DNA from: Pseudomonadota bacterium
GTDB lineage: Bacteria > Pseudomonadota > Gammaproteobacteria > Burkholderiales > Gallionellaceae
DNA length: 6,004 nucleotides
Assembly (NCBI GenBank): GCA_021781695.1
Contig: JAJXWG010000109.1
Location: 1-6,004 of the forward strand
Direction of reading: 5' to 3'
Part shown: in pieces, positions 1-5,874 of the stretch
How positions within the stretch are numbered: position 1 is the stretch's first letter
Layout of the letters: each line of letters opens with the position of its first letter
Position numbers and translations under genes: made by a program
The notes under the pieces: generated by a model
The model's input: the letters and a program-made list of their open reading frames with translations, nothing else
Databases searched by the model: none
What the model was told of the DNA's origin: nothing

Positions 1-550
1 GCTTGTTACCGGACGGGTGCCCGGCCATATGCTCTTTGGACAGCATCATGTCGATCGCCTCATGCGCCTCGGCAAGCGTCATCGCGACCACCACGCCCTT
101 GCCTGCAGCAAGACCATCTGCCTTGATTACGATCGGCGCGCCTTTCCTGTCCACGTATGCGTGAGCTGCGGCAACATCGCTGAAGGTCTGGTAAAACGCC
201 GTGGGGATATTGTGGCGCACCATGAAAGCCTTGGCAAAATCCTTGGAGGATTCGAGCTGCGCAGCGGCCTTGGTCGGCCCGAATATTTTAAGCCCTGCAC
301 GGCGGAAGGCATCCACCACACCATTGGCCAATGGTGCCTCGGGACCTACCACGGTCAGATAAATATTTTCCTTCTGTGCGAACGCAAGCAGCTCATCAAC
401 CGAGCTGATAGCGACATTCTCCACACCGTTTTCAAGCTGAGTGCCCGCATTGCCGGGTGCCACATACACCTTCTGCACCTTGGGCGCGTGCGTCAGACGC
501 CACGCCAGCGCGTGTTCACGTCCTCCGCCACCGATCACTAGAATTTTCAT
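1..550 (-). CDS. purD: Phosphoribosylamine--glycine ligase (GAR synthetase), N-terminal part, cut by the window edge
   Basis: Second step of de novo purine synthesis in the cytoplasm: joins 5-phosphoribosylamine and glycine, using ATP, to give glycinamide ribonucleotide. Only the first 183 codons are present; the family is about 420-430 residues, so the rest lies left of base 1. The protein opens MKILVIGGGGREHALAWRL, the family's N-terminal nucleotide-like fold with its glycine loop. VVGPEAPLANG follows near residues 67-77, then FGPTKAAAQLESSKDFAK near 90-107, and the start of the ATP-grasp domain, VIKADGLAAGKGVVVA, near 141-156. The ATG at 550 is supported by a good Shine-Dalgarno sequence, AAAGGGA (563-557), six bases upstream. 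It lies 93 bp behind purH on the same strand, so it is probably co-transcribed with it, while its own strong ribosome site suggests independent translation initiation. Nothing odd is seen in the visible part. Assignment is secure. Confidence 0.96.
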   Translation of the reverse strand, partial: MKILVIGGGGREHALAWRLTHAPKVQKVYVAPGNAGTQLENGVENVAISSVDELLAFAQKENIYLTVVGPEAPLANGVVDAFRRAGLKIFGPTKAAAQLESSKDFAKAFMVRHNIPTAFYQTFSDVAAAHAYVDRKGAPIVIKADGLAAGKGVVVAMTLAEAHEAIDMMLSKEHMAGHPSGNK

Positions 551-643
551 ACTGTTTCCCTTTAACAAGCAGTTCTTGGCTGGTAGCTCGTTTCAAAAGC
601 ATCCTACGGCATATTTGCCACAGGCTACTTGCCAGCCGCTCTT

Positions 644-2206
644 TTAATGCCTGAAATGCCTGAAGCCGGTGTAGACCATCGCGATGCCGTGCTCATCTGC
701 CGCCGCGATCACTTCCGCGTCGCGCATCGAGCCTCCCGGCTGGATCACGGCTTTCGCACCCGCCTCGGCCAGCACGTCGACGCCATCCCTGAACGGAAAA
801 AACGCATCGGATGCGACAACCGAGCCTGCAAGATCAAGGCCCGCATTCTTCGCCTTGATCGCGGCAATGCGCGTGGAATCCACGCGGCTCATCTGCCCTG
901 CGCCAACCCCCAGCGTCTGGCCGTTCTTGCAGAACACGATCGCGTTGGATTTGACATATTTCGCAACGCGCCAGGCAAACAACAGGTCCTGAAGTTGTGC
1001 CGCATCCGGCTGAACCTTCGTCACCACCTTGAGTTGGCTCGCCTGCACATTCAAAATGTCCGGCGTCTGCACCAGAAGCCCGCCACCCACGCGCTTGAAG
1101 TCGTACTGGTTATGCGCATTGGACAACGGCACGGTCAGCACACGCACATTGGGTTTCGCGGCGAACACCTTGAGCGCCGCCTCGCTGTATTCCGGTGCGA
1201 TCACCACTTCCACGAATTGCTGTGCTACCGCTTCTGCTGCCGCAGCATCGACAGGATGGTTGAACGCGATGATGCCGCCGAAGGCGGAAGTAGGATCAGT
1301 TGAAAACGCGAGCCTGTAAGCGGACAAGGGCGTATCTGCAATCGCAACGCCGCAGGGATTGGCATGCTTGACGATCACGCAGGCGCATTGATCGAAGGTC
1401 TTCACCAGCTCCCAGGTCGCATCCGCATCGCCGATGTTGTTGTAGGAAAGCTCCTTACCCTGCACCTGCGTGTAATTCGCAATGCTGCCGGGAACGGTTG
1501 CAAGCTCGCGGTAGAACGCCGCATTCTGGTGAGGGTTCTCGCCGTAGCGCATGTCCTGCACCTTGGCAAAATTGAAATTGATCTGCGCCGGAAACGCATC
1601 TTTCGTGCCGTCGCTTTTCACCGCAGTCAGGTAATTGCTGATCGCAGAATCATAAGCCGCGGTGTGCGAAAAGGCTTTTTTCGCCAGATCGAAGCGTGTC
1701 GCATCCGACACCGCGCCGCCATTGGTCTGCATTTCGGCCAGCAGCGAGCTGTAATCCTCAGGATCGGTGACGATCGCCACATGCAGGTGGTTCTTGGCCG
1801 CTGCGCGCACCATGGTCGGCCCCCCGATGTCGATATTTTCGATCGCATCTTCCAAAGAGCAGTCAGGTTTTGCGATCGTCGCTGCAAAAGGATAAAGGTT
1901 CACCACCACCAGATCGATGGTCGGTATGCCGTGTTTTTCCAAAGTCGCGACATGTTCTGGAAGATCGCGGCGCGCAAGTATGCCTGCATGCACCTTGGGC
2001 TGCAGCGTCTTCACGCGTCCGTCCAGCATTTCCGGGAAGCCGGTATAGTCCGCCACCTCGGTAACGGGAATGCCGTTGTCGGCAAGCAGCTTGGCCGTCC
2101 CGCCGGTGGAAAGGATTTTGACGTTAAGCCCGCTCAATCCCCTTGCGAATTCGAGCACGCCAGATTTGTCCGATACGCTGATGAGTGCCTGTTTGATGGT
2201 AGCCAT
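644..2206 (-). CDS. purH: Bifunctional AICAR formyltransferase / IMP cyclohydrolase
   Basis: Catalyses the last two steps of IMP synthesis: transfer of a formyl group from 10-formyltetrahydrofolate to AICAR, then ring closure to IMP. At 520 residues it has normal full length. The N-terminal MGS-like cyclohydrolase domain (about 1-200) shows ISVSDKSGVLEFA at 9-21, STGGTAKLL at 33-41, GRVKTLQPKVHAGIL at 63-77 and NIDIGGPTMVRAAAKNH at 124-140. The formyltransferase domain shows RYGENPHQ at 220-227, the catalytic Lys-His pair K280/H281 in VKHANPCGVA, and the C-terminal runs SDAFFPFRDGVD and QPGGSMRD. The end, VYTGFRHFRH, is typical. The ATG at 2206 gives the expected MATIKQALISVSDK start, although the bases before it (AACTGGGCTCATC) hold no clear Shine-Dalgarno. 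It follows fis by 103 bp on the same strand; that gap contains alternative hairpins described separately. Sure of function. Confidence 0.98.
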   Translation of the reverse strand: MATIKQALISVSDKSGVLEFARGLSGLNVKILSTGGTAKLLADNGIPVTEVADYTGFPEMLDGRVKTLQPKVHAGILARRDLPEHVATLEKHGIPTIDLVVVNLYPFAATIAKPDCSLEDAIENIDIGGPTMVRAAAKNHLHVAIVTDPEDYSSLLAEMQTNGGAVSDATRFDLAKKAFSHTAAYDSAISNYLTAVKSDGTKDAFPAQINFNFAKVQDMRYGENPHQNAAFYRELATVPGSIANYTQVQGKELSYNNIGDADATWELVKTFDQCACVIVKHANPCGVAIADTPLSAYRLAFSTDPTSAFGGIIAFNHPVDAAAAEAVAQQFVEVVIAPEYSEAALKVFAAKPNVRVLTVPLSNAHNQYDFKRVGGGLLVQTPDILNVQASQLKVVTKVQPDAAQLQDLLFAWRVAKYVKSNAIVFCKNGQTLGVGAGQMSRVDSTRIAAIKAKNAGLDLAGSVVASDAFFPFRDGVDVLAEAGAKAVIQPGGSMRDAEVIAAADEHGIAMVYTGFRHFRH

Positions 2207-2255
2207 GATGAGCCCAGTTAAAAATTAAAGTCGTTTGTAGTTCACGCAACAACTT

Positions 2256-2298
2256 GGGTCGCAGACCCTTGGCTGTGCGGGGAAAACCCCTGCGGTCT
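2256..2298 (-). promoter_or_regulatory. Two mutually exclusive hairpins in the fis-purH gap
   Basis: The 103-bp gap between fis and purH is rich in self-complementarity. One hairpin is GGGTC-GCA-GACCC at 2256-2268. A second is GGGG-AAAA-CCCC at 2279-2290, extended by GC/GC across a one-base bulge to 2277-2293 and closed further by AGACC (2263-2267) pairing with GGTCT (2294-2298). Because AGACC is part of the right arm of the first hairpin, the two larger structures cannot form together. Neither is followed on the minus strand by a run of T, so a simple intrinsic terminator is unlikely. A role in attenuation, RNA processing or control of purH translation is inference. A weak internal promoter for purH (TTGTTG at 2252-2247, 17-bp spacer, TTTAAT at 2229-2224) can also be drawn, but it matches only 8 of 12 consensus bases. 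Confidence 0.35.
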
Positions 2299-2309
2299 TG
2301 GCATGAATC

Positions 2310-2561
2310 CTATTCGATGCCGTGCAACTGCATCTTCTTGCGCAGGGTGTTGCGGTTGATACCAAGCATCTCCGCCGCGCGCGACTGGTTGCCGCCCACC
2401 TGCCCCAGAACCATCTCGACCAGCGGCTTCTCGACGCAGTTCATCACCATGTCGTAAAGGTTGCAACAGGGTGCCTCGCCGTCCAGGTCGCTGAAATACT
2501 CGCCCAGCGCGCGGCGCACATAAAGCGCCATCTCGTTTTCACTTACTGTACAGTTGCTCAT
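2310..2561 (-). CDS. fis: Fis family nucleoid-associated DNA-binding protein
   Basis: Small homodimeric protein that bends DNA, shapes the nucleoid and, in enterobacteria, activates rRNA promoters during fast growth. The 83 residues compare with 98 in E. coli; shorter forms are usual in betaproteobacteria. The C-terminal helix-turn-helix is clear at 56-77: GGNQSRAAEMLGINRNTLRK followed by KM. The preceding helix, CVEKPLVEMVLGQV (42-55), corresponds to the Fis dimer core. A longer open frame extends upstream to 2672, but the start at 2561 is chosen because it gives the family N-terminus and has a Shine-Dalgarno GAGGG (2573-2569) seven bases before the ATG, overlapping the dusB stop codon. The gap to dusB is 10 bp, so the two are almost certainly in one operon, as in E. 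coli. The N-terminal segment lacks recognisable similarity to the E. coli Hin-activation region, though that part varies widely. Confidence 0.95.
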   Translation of the reverse strand: MSNCTVSENEMALYVRRALGEYFSDLDGEAPCCNLYDMVMNCVEKPLVEMVLGQVGGNQSRAAEMLGINRNTLRKKMQLHGIE

Positions 2562-2571
2562 CACTCCACCC

Positions 2572-3579
2572 TCATGCCGCCAACTCGTCAAGATAATGCA
2601 GTTGCAATCCGCGCTGCGCCTGCTCCACAAAAAATTCGTCCACCGCCGCCAGCTGTTCTTGTATGCTTTCAAGTCTGTTCATTTGGTGCCTGAAATTGGC
2701 CGACCCAGCCAGCCCTTTCGTGTACCAGGAGATATGCTTGCGCGCGATGCGCAAGCCGGTATGCTCGCCGTAAAATTCATACAGCTCCATCACATGCGCG
2801 AGCAGCACGCGATGGATTTCGGATACCTCGGGGGCAGGCAGGTGGTTTCCTGTCTTCAGGAAATATTCAATTTCGCGGAACAGCCAGGGACGGCCCTGAG
2901 CCGCGCGCCCTATCATCACCGCATCCGCACCTGAATATTCGAGCACGTGGCGCGCCTTTTCTGGTGTGGTGATATCCCCATTGGCGATGACCGGGATGCT
3001 CACGCTCGCTTTCACAGCTGCAATAGTGTCGTATTCAGCATCCCCAGTATAGGCGCATGCGCGCGTCCTGCCGTGTATCGCCAACGCCTGTATGCCGGCG
3101 TTCTCTGCGATCTTCGCGATGCGCACCGCGTTGCGGTTGTTCTTGTCCCAGCCAGTGCGTATCTTCAAAGTGACCGGCGCATTCACCGCATTCACCACTG
3201 CATCCAGCAGGGTCGCCACCAGCGGCTCGTTCTGCAACAGCGCTGAGCCCGCCATCACATTGCATATCTTCTTTGCGGGGCATCCCATGTTGATGTCGAT
3301 GATCTGTGCGCCGTGGTCCACGTTGTATTTCGCTGCCTCGGCAAGCATCCCTGGATCCGCACCCACGATCTGCACTGAAATCGGGTCGACTTCGCCTTCA
3401 TGATCTGCGCGGCGGCGTGTCTTCTCCGATCCGTAAAGCAAGGAATTGGATGCCACCATCTCGCTCACCGCCATGCCCGCACCCATGCGTTTGCACAGCA
3501 TGCGGAAAGGCCTGTCCGTCACGCCTGCCATGGGGGCGACGATGAGGTTGTTCTTGAGTTCGTAAGGACCGATGCGCAT
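2572..3579 (-). CDS. dusB: tRNA-dihydrouridine synthase B
   Basis: FMN-dependent, NADPH-using enzyme that reduces specific uridines in the D-loop of tRNA to dihydrouridine. The 335 residues fit the DusB subfamily (E. coli 321). The TIM barrel begins with NLIVAPMAGVTDRPFR (11-26), a flavin-binding strand. The catalytic cysteine is C100 in DINMGCPAKK, followed by GSALL. Other flavin- or substrate-site residues are K139 in LKIRTGW, H169 in IHGRTR, the NGDI turn at 200-203 and the IGRAAQGRPW phosphate-binding turn at 223-232. The helical C-terminal domain carries a LRIARKHISWY stretch (276-286). The ATG at 3579 gives the normal MRIGPYELKNNL start; the bases before it have no clear Shine-Dalgarno. 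It is the first gene of the minus-strand unit, immediately upstream of fis. DusB is favoured over DusA or DusC by this pairing and by overall sequence character. Confidence 0.97.
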   Translation of the reverse strand: MRIGPYELKNNLIVAPMAGVTDRPFRMLCKRMGAGMAVSEMVASNSLLYGSEKTRRRADHEGEVDPISVQIVGADPGMLAEAAKYNVDHGAQIIDINMGCPAKKICNVMAGSALLQNEPLVATLLDAVVNAVNAPVTLKIRTGWDKNNRNAVRIAKIAENAGIQALAIHGRTRACAYTGDAEYDTIAAVKASVSIPVIANGDITTPEKARHVLEYSGADAVMIGRAAQGRPWLFREIEYFLKTGNHLPAPEVSEIHRVLLAHVMELYEFYGEHTGLRIARKHISWYTKGLAGSANFRHQMNRLESIQEQLAAVDEFFVEQAQRGLQLHYLDELAA

Positions 3580-3585
3580 GGGCAG

Positions 3586-3614
3586 TTTTCAACAGTTGGG
3601 TTGATGATTATAAA
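3586..3614 (+). promoter_or_regulatory. Candidate sigma-70 promoter of the ubiquinone hydroxylase-dsbC pair
   Basis: On the plus strand TTTTCA (3586-3591) and TATAAA (3609-3614) are separated by 17 bp, matching nine of twelve consensus bases. A start near 3621 would leave a leader of about 34 bases before the ATG at 3655. A second option, AGGACA (3620-3625) with TATGAT (3643-3648), would start almost at the ATG and give a leaderless message, so it is less attractive. The -10 element overlaps the -10 of the opposing dusB promoter by four bases. Confidence 0.4.
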
Positions 3615-3635
3615 GCATGAGGACAGTCATGGAAA
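3607..3635 (-). promoter_or_regulatory. Probable sigma-70 promoter of dusB-fis-purH-purD
   Basis: On the minus strand a perfect TATAAT lies at 3612-3607. It is preceded after exactly 17 bp by TTTCCA at 3635-3630, which matches four of six bases of the -35 consensus. Transcription would begin near 3600, giving a leader of about 20 bases before the dusB ATG at 3579. This is the best promoter in the 75-bp spacer and the only strong one upstream of the four-gene unit. In E. coli the dusB-fis promoter is repressed by Fis and controlled by the stringent response; whether that holds here cannot be read from the sequence, and no convincing full Fis site was found. Fit to consensus is by eye only. Confidence 0.55.
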
Positions 3636-3654
3636 ATACCGTTATGATTGGATC

Positions 3655-4845
3655 ATGAAAATTTCCATGCAATGCGATGTAGTGATCGTCGGCGCAGGAC
3701 TGGTTGGCGCGAGTCTGGCCGCGGCCCTGAAACACAGTGGCCTGTCTCTGGTCATCGTCGAAGCGGGCGCGCCCCCCGCCCCTGATGACGGCTGGGACAG
3801 CCGTATTTACGCGATCAGCCCGGGCAGCCGCGAATTTTTGAGCCAGGCAGGCGCATGGCAACGCCTCGATCATGGGCGCATCGCCGCGATAGAAGAAATG
3901 CGCGTTTTTGGCGAGGATGCTTCAAATGAGGCTGGTAAAGAAGCCAGGCTGGAATTCACCGCCTACCAGATGGGAGTTGCCGAACTTGCCTGCACGCTTG
4001 AAAGCCGCGCGCTGCAGCATGCGCTCTGGGATGTGCTACAGGATCAGGACAACCTTGAACTCTTATATCCCGCACGCTGCAAGGCGCTCACTGCGGCTGA
4101 AGATGCTGCAGAACTCACGCTTGAAGACGGCCGGATCTTGAGCGCGAAACTTGTCGTGGGCGCAGACGGGCGCAATTCCTGGGTGCGCAATCAGGCAGGG
4201 CTTGCCGCATCGCCGCTGGACTACCGGCAAATGGGCGTGGTGGCCAATTTTTCCTGCGAGCTTCCGCATCGCAGCATCGCGCACCAGTGGTTTCAGAAGG
4301 ACGGCATCCTGGCGTTGTTGCCGCTGCCAGGAAACAGGGTCTCCATGGTCTGGTCGGCAAGCCCGGAAAAATCCGACATCCTGTTGGCAATGCAGGATGA
4401 ACAGCTCTCAGAGGAAGTAGGCAGCGCGGCCCATCACATATTGGGCAAGCTGCAGCTCATCACGCGTCCTGCCGCCTTTCCGCTGCGGTTGATGACGCTG
4501 CCGAAAATCATCGCGCAAAGGGTGGCCCTGATCGGGGATGCGGCGCACAACATGCATCCTCTGGCAGGGCAGGGCGTGAACACCGGCTTTCGGGATGCTC
4601 GAGAGCTATCCCGGCAGCTCAATTCGCGCGGCGCCTGCAACGATCCCGGCGATGCTCAATTGTTGCGCCGCTATGAACGAAAACGCAAAGAGGACATCTA
4701 CACCATGCAGGCCACCACCTATGGCTTGAAGCATCTGTTCTGCAACGACGACCCGCTCTTGCGCGCACTTCGCAATGTTGGCCTTAACGCAACCAACCGG
4801 ATCACGCCGCTGAAGAAACTGCTGATGCAGCACGCGCTCAACTAA
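3655..4845 (+). CDS. UbiH/UbiF/VisC/COQ6 family FAD-dependent hydroxylase (ubiquinone biosynthesis)
   Basis: Class A flavoprotein monooxygenase of 396 residues, the usual length for ring hydroxylases of ubiquinone synthesis, which act on membrane-bound polyprenyl intermediates at the inner membrane face. Three family motifs are in order: the Rossmann dinucleotide loop VVIVGAGLVGASLAAAL (9-25) ending with acidic E36 in VIVEAG; the DG motif LVVGADGRNSWVR (166-178); and the FAD ribityl-binding motif ALIGDAAHNMHPLAGQGVN (291-309) with D295. The last runs on as TGFRDARELSRQL, where the family more often has NLGLRD. The ATG at 3655 is chosen because it puts the Rossmann strand at the N-terminus; an ATG at 3667 would also keep it, while the open frame to 3400 runs antisense into dusB. 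The ribosome site is weak (GGAT). dsbC follows after 15 bp. Which ring position it hydroxylates (UbiF, UbiH, UbiI or UbiM type) cannot be decided by eye, so no symbol is given. Confidence 0.9.
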   Translation: MKISMQCDVVIVGAGLVGASLAAALKHSGLSLVIVEAGAPPAPDDGWDSRIYAISPGSREFLSQAGAWQRLDHGRIAAIEEMRVFGEDASNEAGKEARLEFTAYQMGVAELACTLESRALQHALWDVLQDQDNLELLYPARCKALTAAEDAAELTLEDGRILSAKLVVGADGRNSWVRNQAGLAASPLDYRQMGVVANFSCELPHRSIAHQWFQKDGILALLPLPGNRVSMVWSASPEKSDILLAMQDEQLSEEVGSAAHHILGKLQLITRPAAFPLRLMTLPKIIAQRVALIGDAAHNMHPLAGQGVNTGFRDARELSRQLNSRGACNDPGDAQLLRRYERKRKEDIYTMQATTYGLKHLFCNDDPLLRALRNVGLNATNRITPLKKLLMQHALN

Positions 4846-4860
4846 CCCAATGAATCGATC

Positions 4861-5562
4861 ATGCAAAAAATACTCGCACTCCTGTTATTCACTCTTGTCT
4901 TGACTGCCCATGCAGACGAAAACGAGATCCGTCAATCGTTGCAAAGCAAATTTCCCAACATCGGCAAGCTCGAGCATGTCGTCAAGACTCCTTACGCCGG
5001 CCTATATGAGATCGTGGTGGGCGACCATCTCCTGTATACCGACGAGCACGGCATCTATCTTTTTGACGGCAATGTCATCGATGCGAAGAGCCGCACGGAT
5101 CTCACGGAAAAGCGCCGCCAGCAGCTTTTTGCGATCGACTTCAACAAGCTGCCCCTGGACCTTGCCATCAAGAAGGTCAAAGGCAACGGACAGCGCAAGC
5201 TGGCCTATTTTGCAGACCCCAATTGCAGCTTCTGCAAGAAGCTGGAGAAGGAGATGACCAAGGTCAACAATGTCACGCTTTACCTGTTCATGTATCCGAT
5301 TTTTCCGGGTTCGCCTGAAATCGTGCGCAACATCGCCTGCGCCAAGAATCCGCTCAAAGTCTGGGAAGACAAAATGCTCAAAGGCATCGAGCCGCCAGCT
5401 GCCACCTGCAATTACTCGAGCAGCAAGATCATAGCCCTAGCACAGCAACTGCGCGTCAACGGCACGCCCAACCTGATATTCGCCGACGGCACGCAATACC
5501 CAGGCTACATGCCAGCCGAGGATCTCGAAAAGGCGCTGGATGCGGCAGCCAAAAAGCAATGA
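4861..5562 (+). CDS. dsbC: Periplasmic thiol:disulfide interchange protein DsbC
   Basis: Periplasmic isomerase that reshuffles wrong disulfides; in E. coli it works as a V-shaped dimer kept reduced by DsbD. The 233 residues match the E. coli precursor (236). MQKILALLLFTLVLTAHA is a Sec signal peptide, with cleavage expected after A18. The N-terminal dimerisation domain spans about 19-80, then a linker helix near 82-105 leads to the thioredoxin-fold domain. The redox motif is C122-S-F-C125 in FADPNCSFCKKLE, differing from the CGYC of E. coli. C160 and C183 are spaced like the structural disulfide pair of E. coli DsbC. The cis-proline loop is G201-T202-P203, followed by NLIFADG. DsbG is less likely on length and motif. 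The gene sits 15 bp after the hydroxylase with no clear Shine-Dalgarno, suggesting a shared transcript and possibly translational coupling. Confidence 0.95.
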   Translation: MQKILALLLFTLVLTAHADENEIRQSLQSKFPNIGKLEHVVKTPYAGLYEIVVGDHLLYTDEHGIYLFDGNVIDAKSRTDLTEKRRQQLFAIDFNKLPLDLAIKKVKGNGQRKLAYFADPNCSFCKKLEKEMTKVNNVTLYLFMYPIFPGSPEIVRNIACAKNPLKVWEDKMLKGIEPPAATCNYSSSKIIALAQQLRVNGTPNLIFADGTQYPGYMPAEDLEKALDAAAKKQ

Positions 5563-5573
5563 GAAAGGTCTGA

Positions 5574-5758
5574 TCATCCACCCTTTTCAAGTTTGTCGCG
5601 CACAGCGATTGCAGTGGATAATCTTGCCAATCTCAGAAAATTTGCCAGCACTTCCACCCATTTTAAGCGCTGCCCGGGCGTGATCTGCCCAAAGCTTTTA
5701 AACGCTCTGCGCTGACATAGCAGGTTCTGCCACCTGGCGGGAAGGGGCTGTTCATCAT
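5574..5758 (-). pseudogene. Small companion frame with a broken start (about 60 codons)
   Basis: On the minus strand a frame reads from 5753 to the stop at 5574-5576 without interruption: EQPLPARWQNLLCQRRAFKS, then a segment containing ITPGQRLKWVEVLANFLRLA and ending VRDKLEKGG. It has no ATG of its own. The only nearby ATG, at 5758-5756, overlaps the stop of the nucleotidyltransferase remnant in an ATGA junction but is one base out of phase; adding one base after it would restore MxEQPLPARW. The TPxQRLxWxExLxxFxxLAR pattern resembles small proteins that, as far as I recall, are encoded next to nucleotidyltransferases, but I cannot name a family. Reading it as a frameshifted remnant is inference. 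It could also be chance coding, or a gene starting at a non-ATG codon such as TTG or GTG within the frame. It runs tail-to-tail with dsbC, 11 bp apart. Confidence 0.4.
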
Positions 5759-5874
5759 GACCTGACGCGTTTCAAATGTTCGATATTGAATAAGTCTATC
5801 GGTCTGCCGACGGCTTGTTTTAGCGCAATCAGATCATCGATGGAAGCGATGCAAATGGATGTGGTGCCGACAGC
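5755..5874 (-). pseudogene. C-terminal remnant of a nucleotidyltransferase-like protein
   Basis: Thirty-nine codons on the minus strand end in TGA at 5757-5755: AVGTTSICIASIDDLIALKQ followed by AVGRPIDLFNIEHLKRVRS. The pattern V-x(6)-I-A-S-I-D-D-L-I-x-L-K-x-A-x-G-R-P-x-D-L-x(2)-I-E-x-L is the usual C-terminus of small stand-alone nucleotidyltransferases, including AbiEii-like and toxin-antitoxin types, where the text is typically VASLDDLIxMKRAAGRPKDLxDIExLE. Immediately upstream in frame is a TAG (5877-5875). Beyond it the frame stays open to about 6003, reading for example RQFSIRIVPILADIG (5922-5878), but I cannot recognise the catalytic GSxxxxD motif there. The call rests on this short C-terminal match, so it is moderate. 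The stop overlaps the start of the next small frame as ATGA, which suggests a former two-gene unit. Confidence 0.5.

Noticed and set aside
578..637. Inverted repeat in the purH-purD gap (GGCTGGTAGC with GCTAC...CCAGCC)
   Set aside because: The stem has a four-base bulge and a loop of about 36 bases, and no T run follows, so it is a poor terminator; it is too weak to call as a regulatory element.
1364..2221. Long plus-strand open frame (285 codons) antisense to purH, with others at 629-1303 and 17-541
   Set aside because: They lie fully opposite the well-conserved purH and purD genes, show no family motif, have the skewed His/Arg-rich composition of antisense shadows, and lack ribosome sites.
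2224..2252. Possible internal promoter for purH (TTGTTG, 17 bp, TTTAAT)
   Set aside because: Only 8 of 12 consensus bases match and it would leave a leader of about ten bases; in AT-rich spacer sequence this is expected by chance.
2562..2672. N-terminal extension of fis by 37 codons
   Set aside because: The extra residues (MKAYKNSWRRWTNF...) are dusB sequence in another frame; the ATG at 2561 has a good Shine-Dalgarno and gives normal Fis.
3600..3620. Possible Fis binding site in the dusB promoter
   Set aside because: The best fit to GNNNAWWWWWTNNNC around 3603-3617 misses both the T and the final C; the consensus is too loose for a call.
3400..3654. N-terminal extension of the hydroxylase into dusB
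   Set aside because: It would overlap dusB antisense and put 85 unrelated residues before the Rossmann motif, which belongs at the N-terminus.
5671..5700. Short palindromes GCCCGGGC and AAAGCTTT downstream of dsbC
   Set aside because: They lack the loop and T tract of a terminator and fall inside the small remnant frame.
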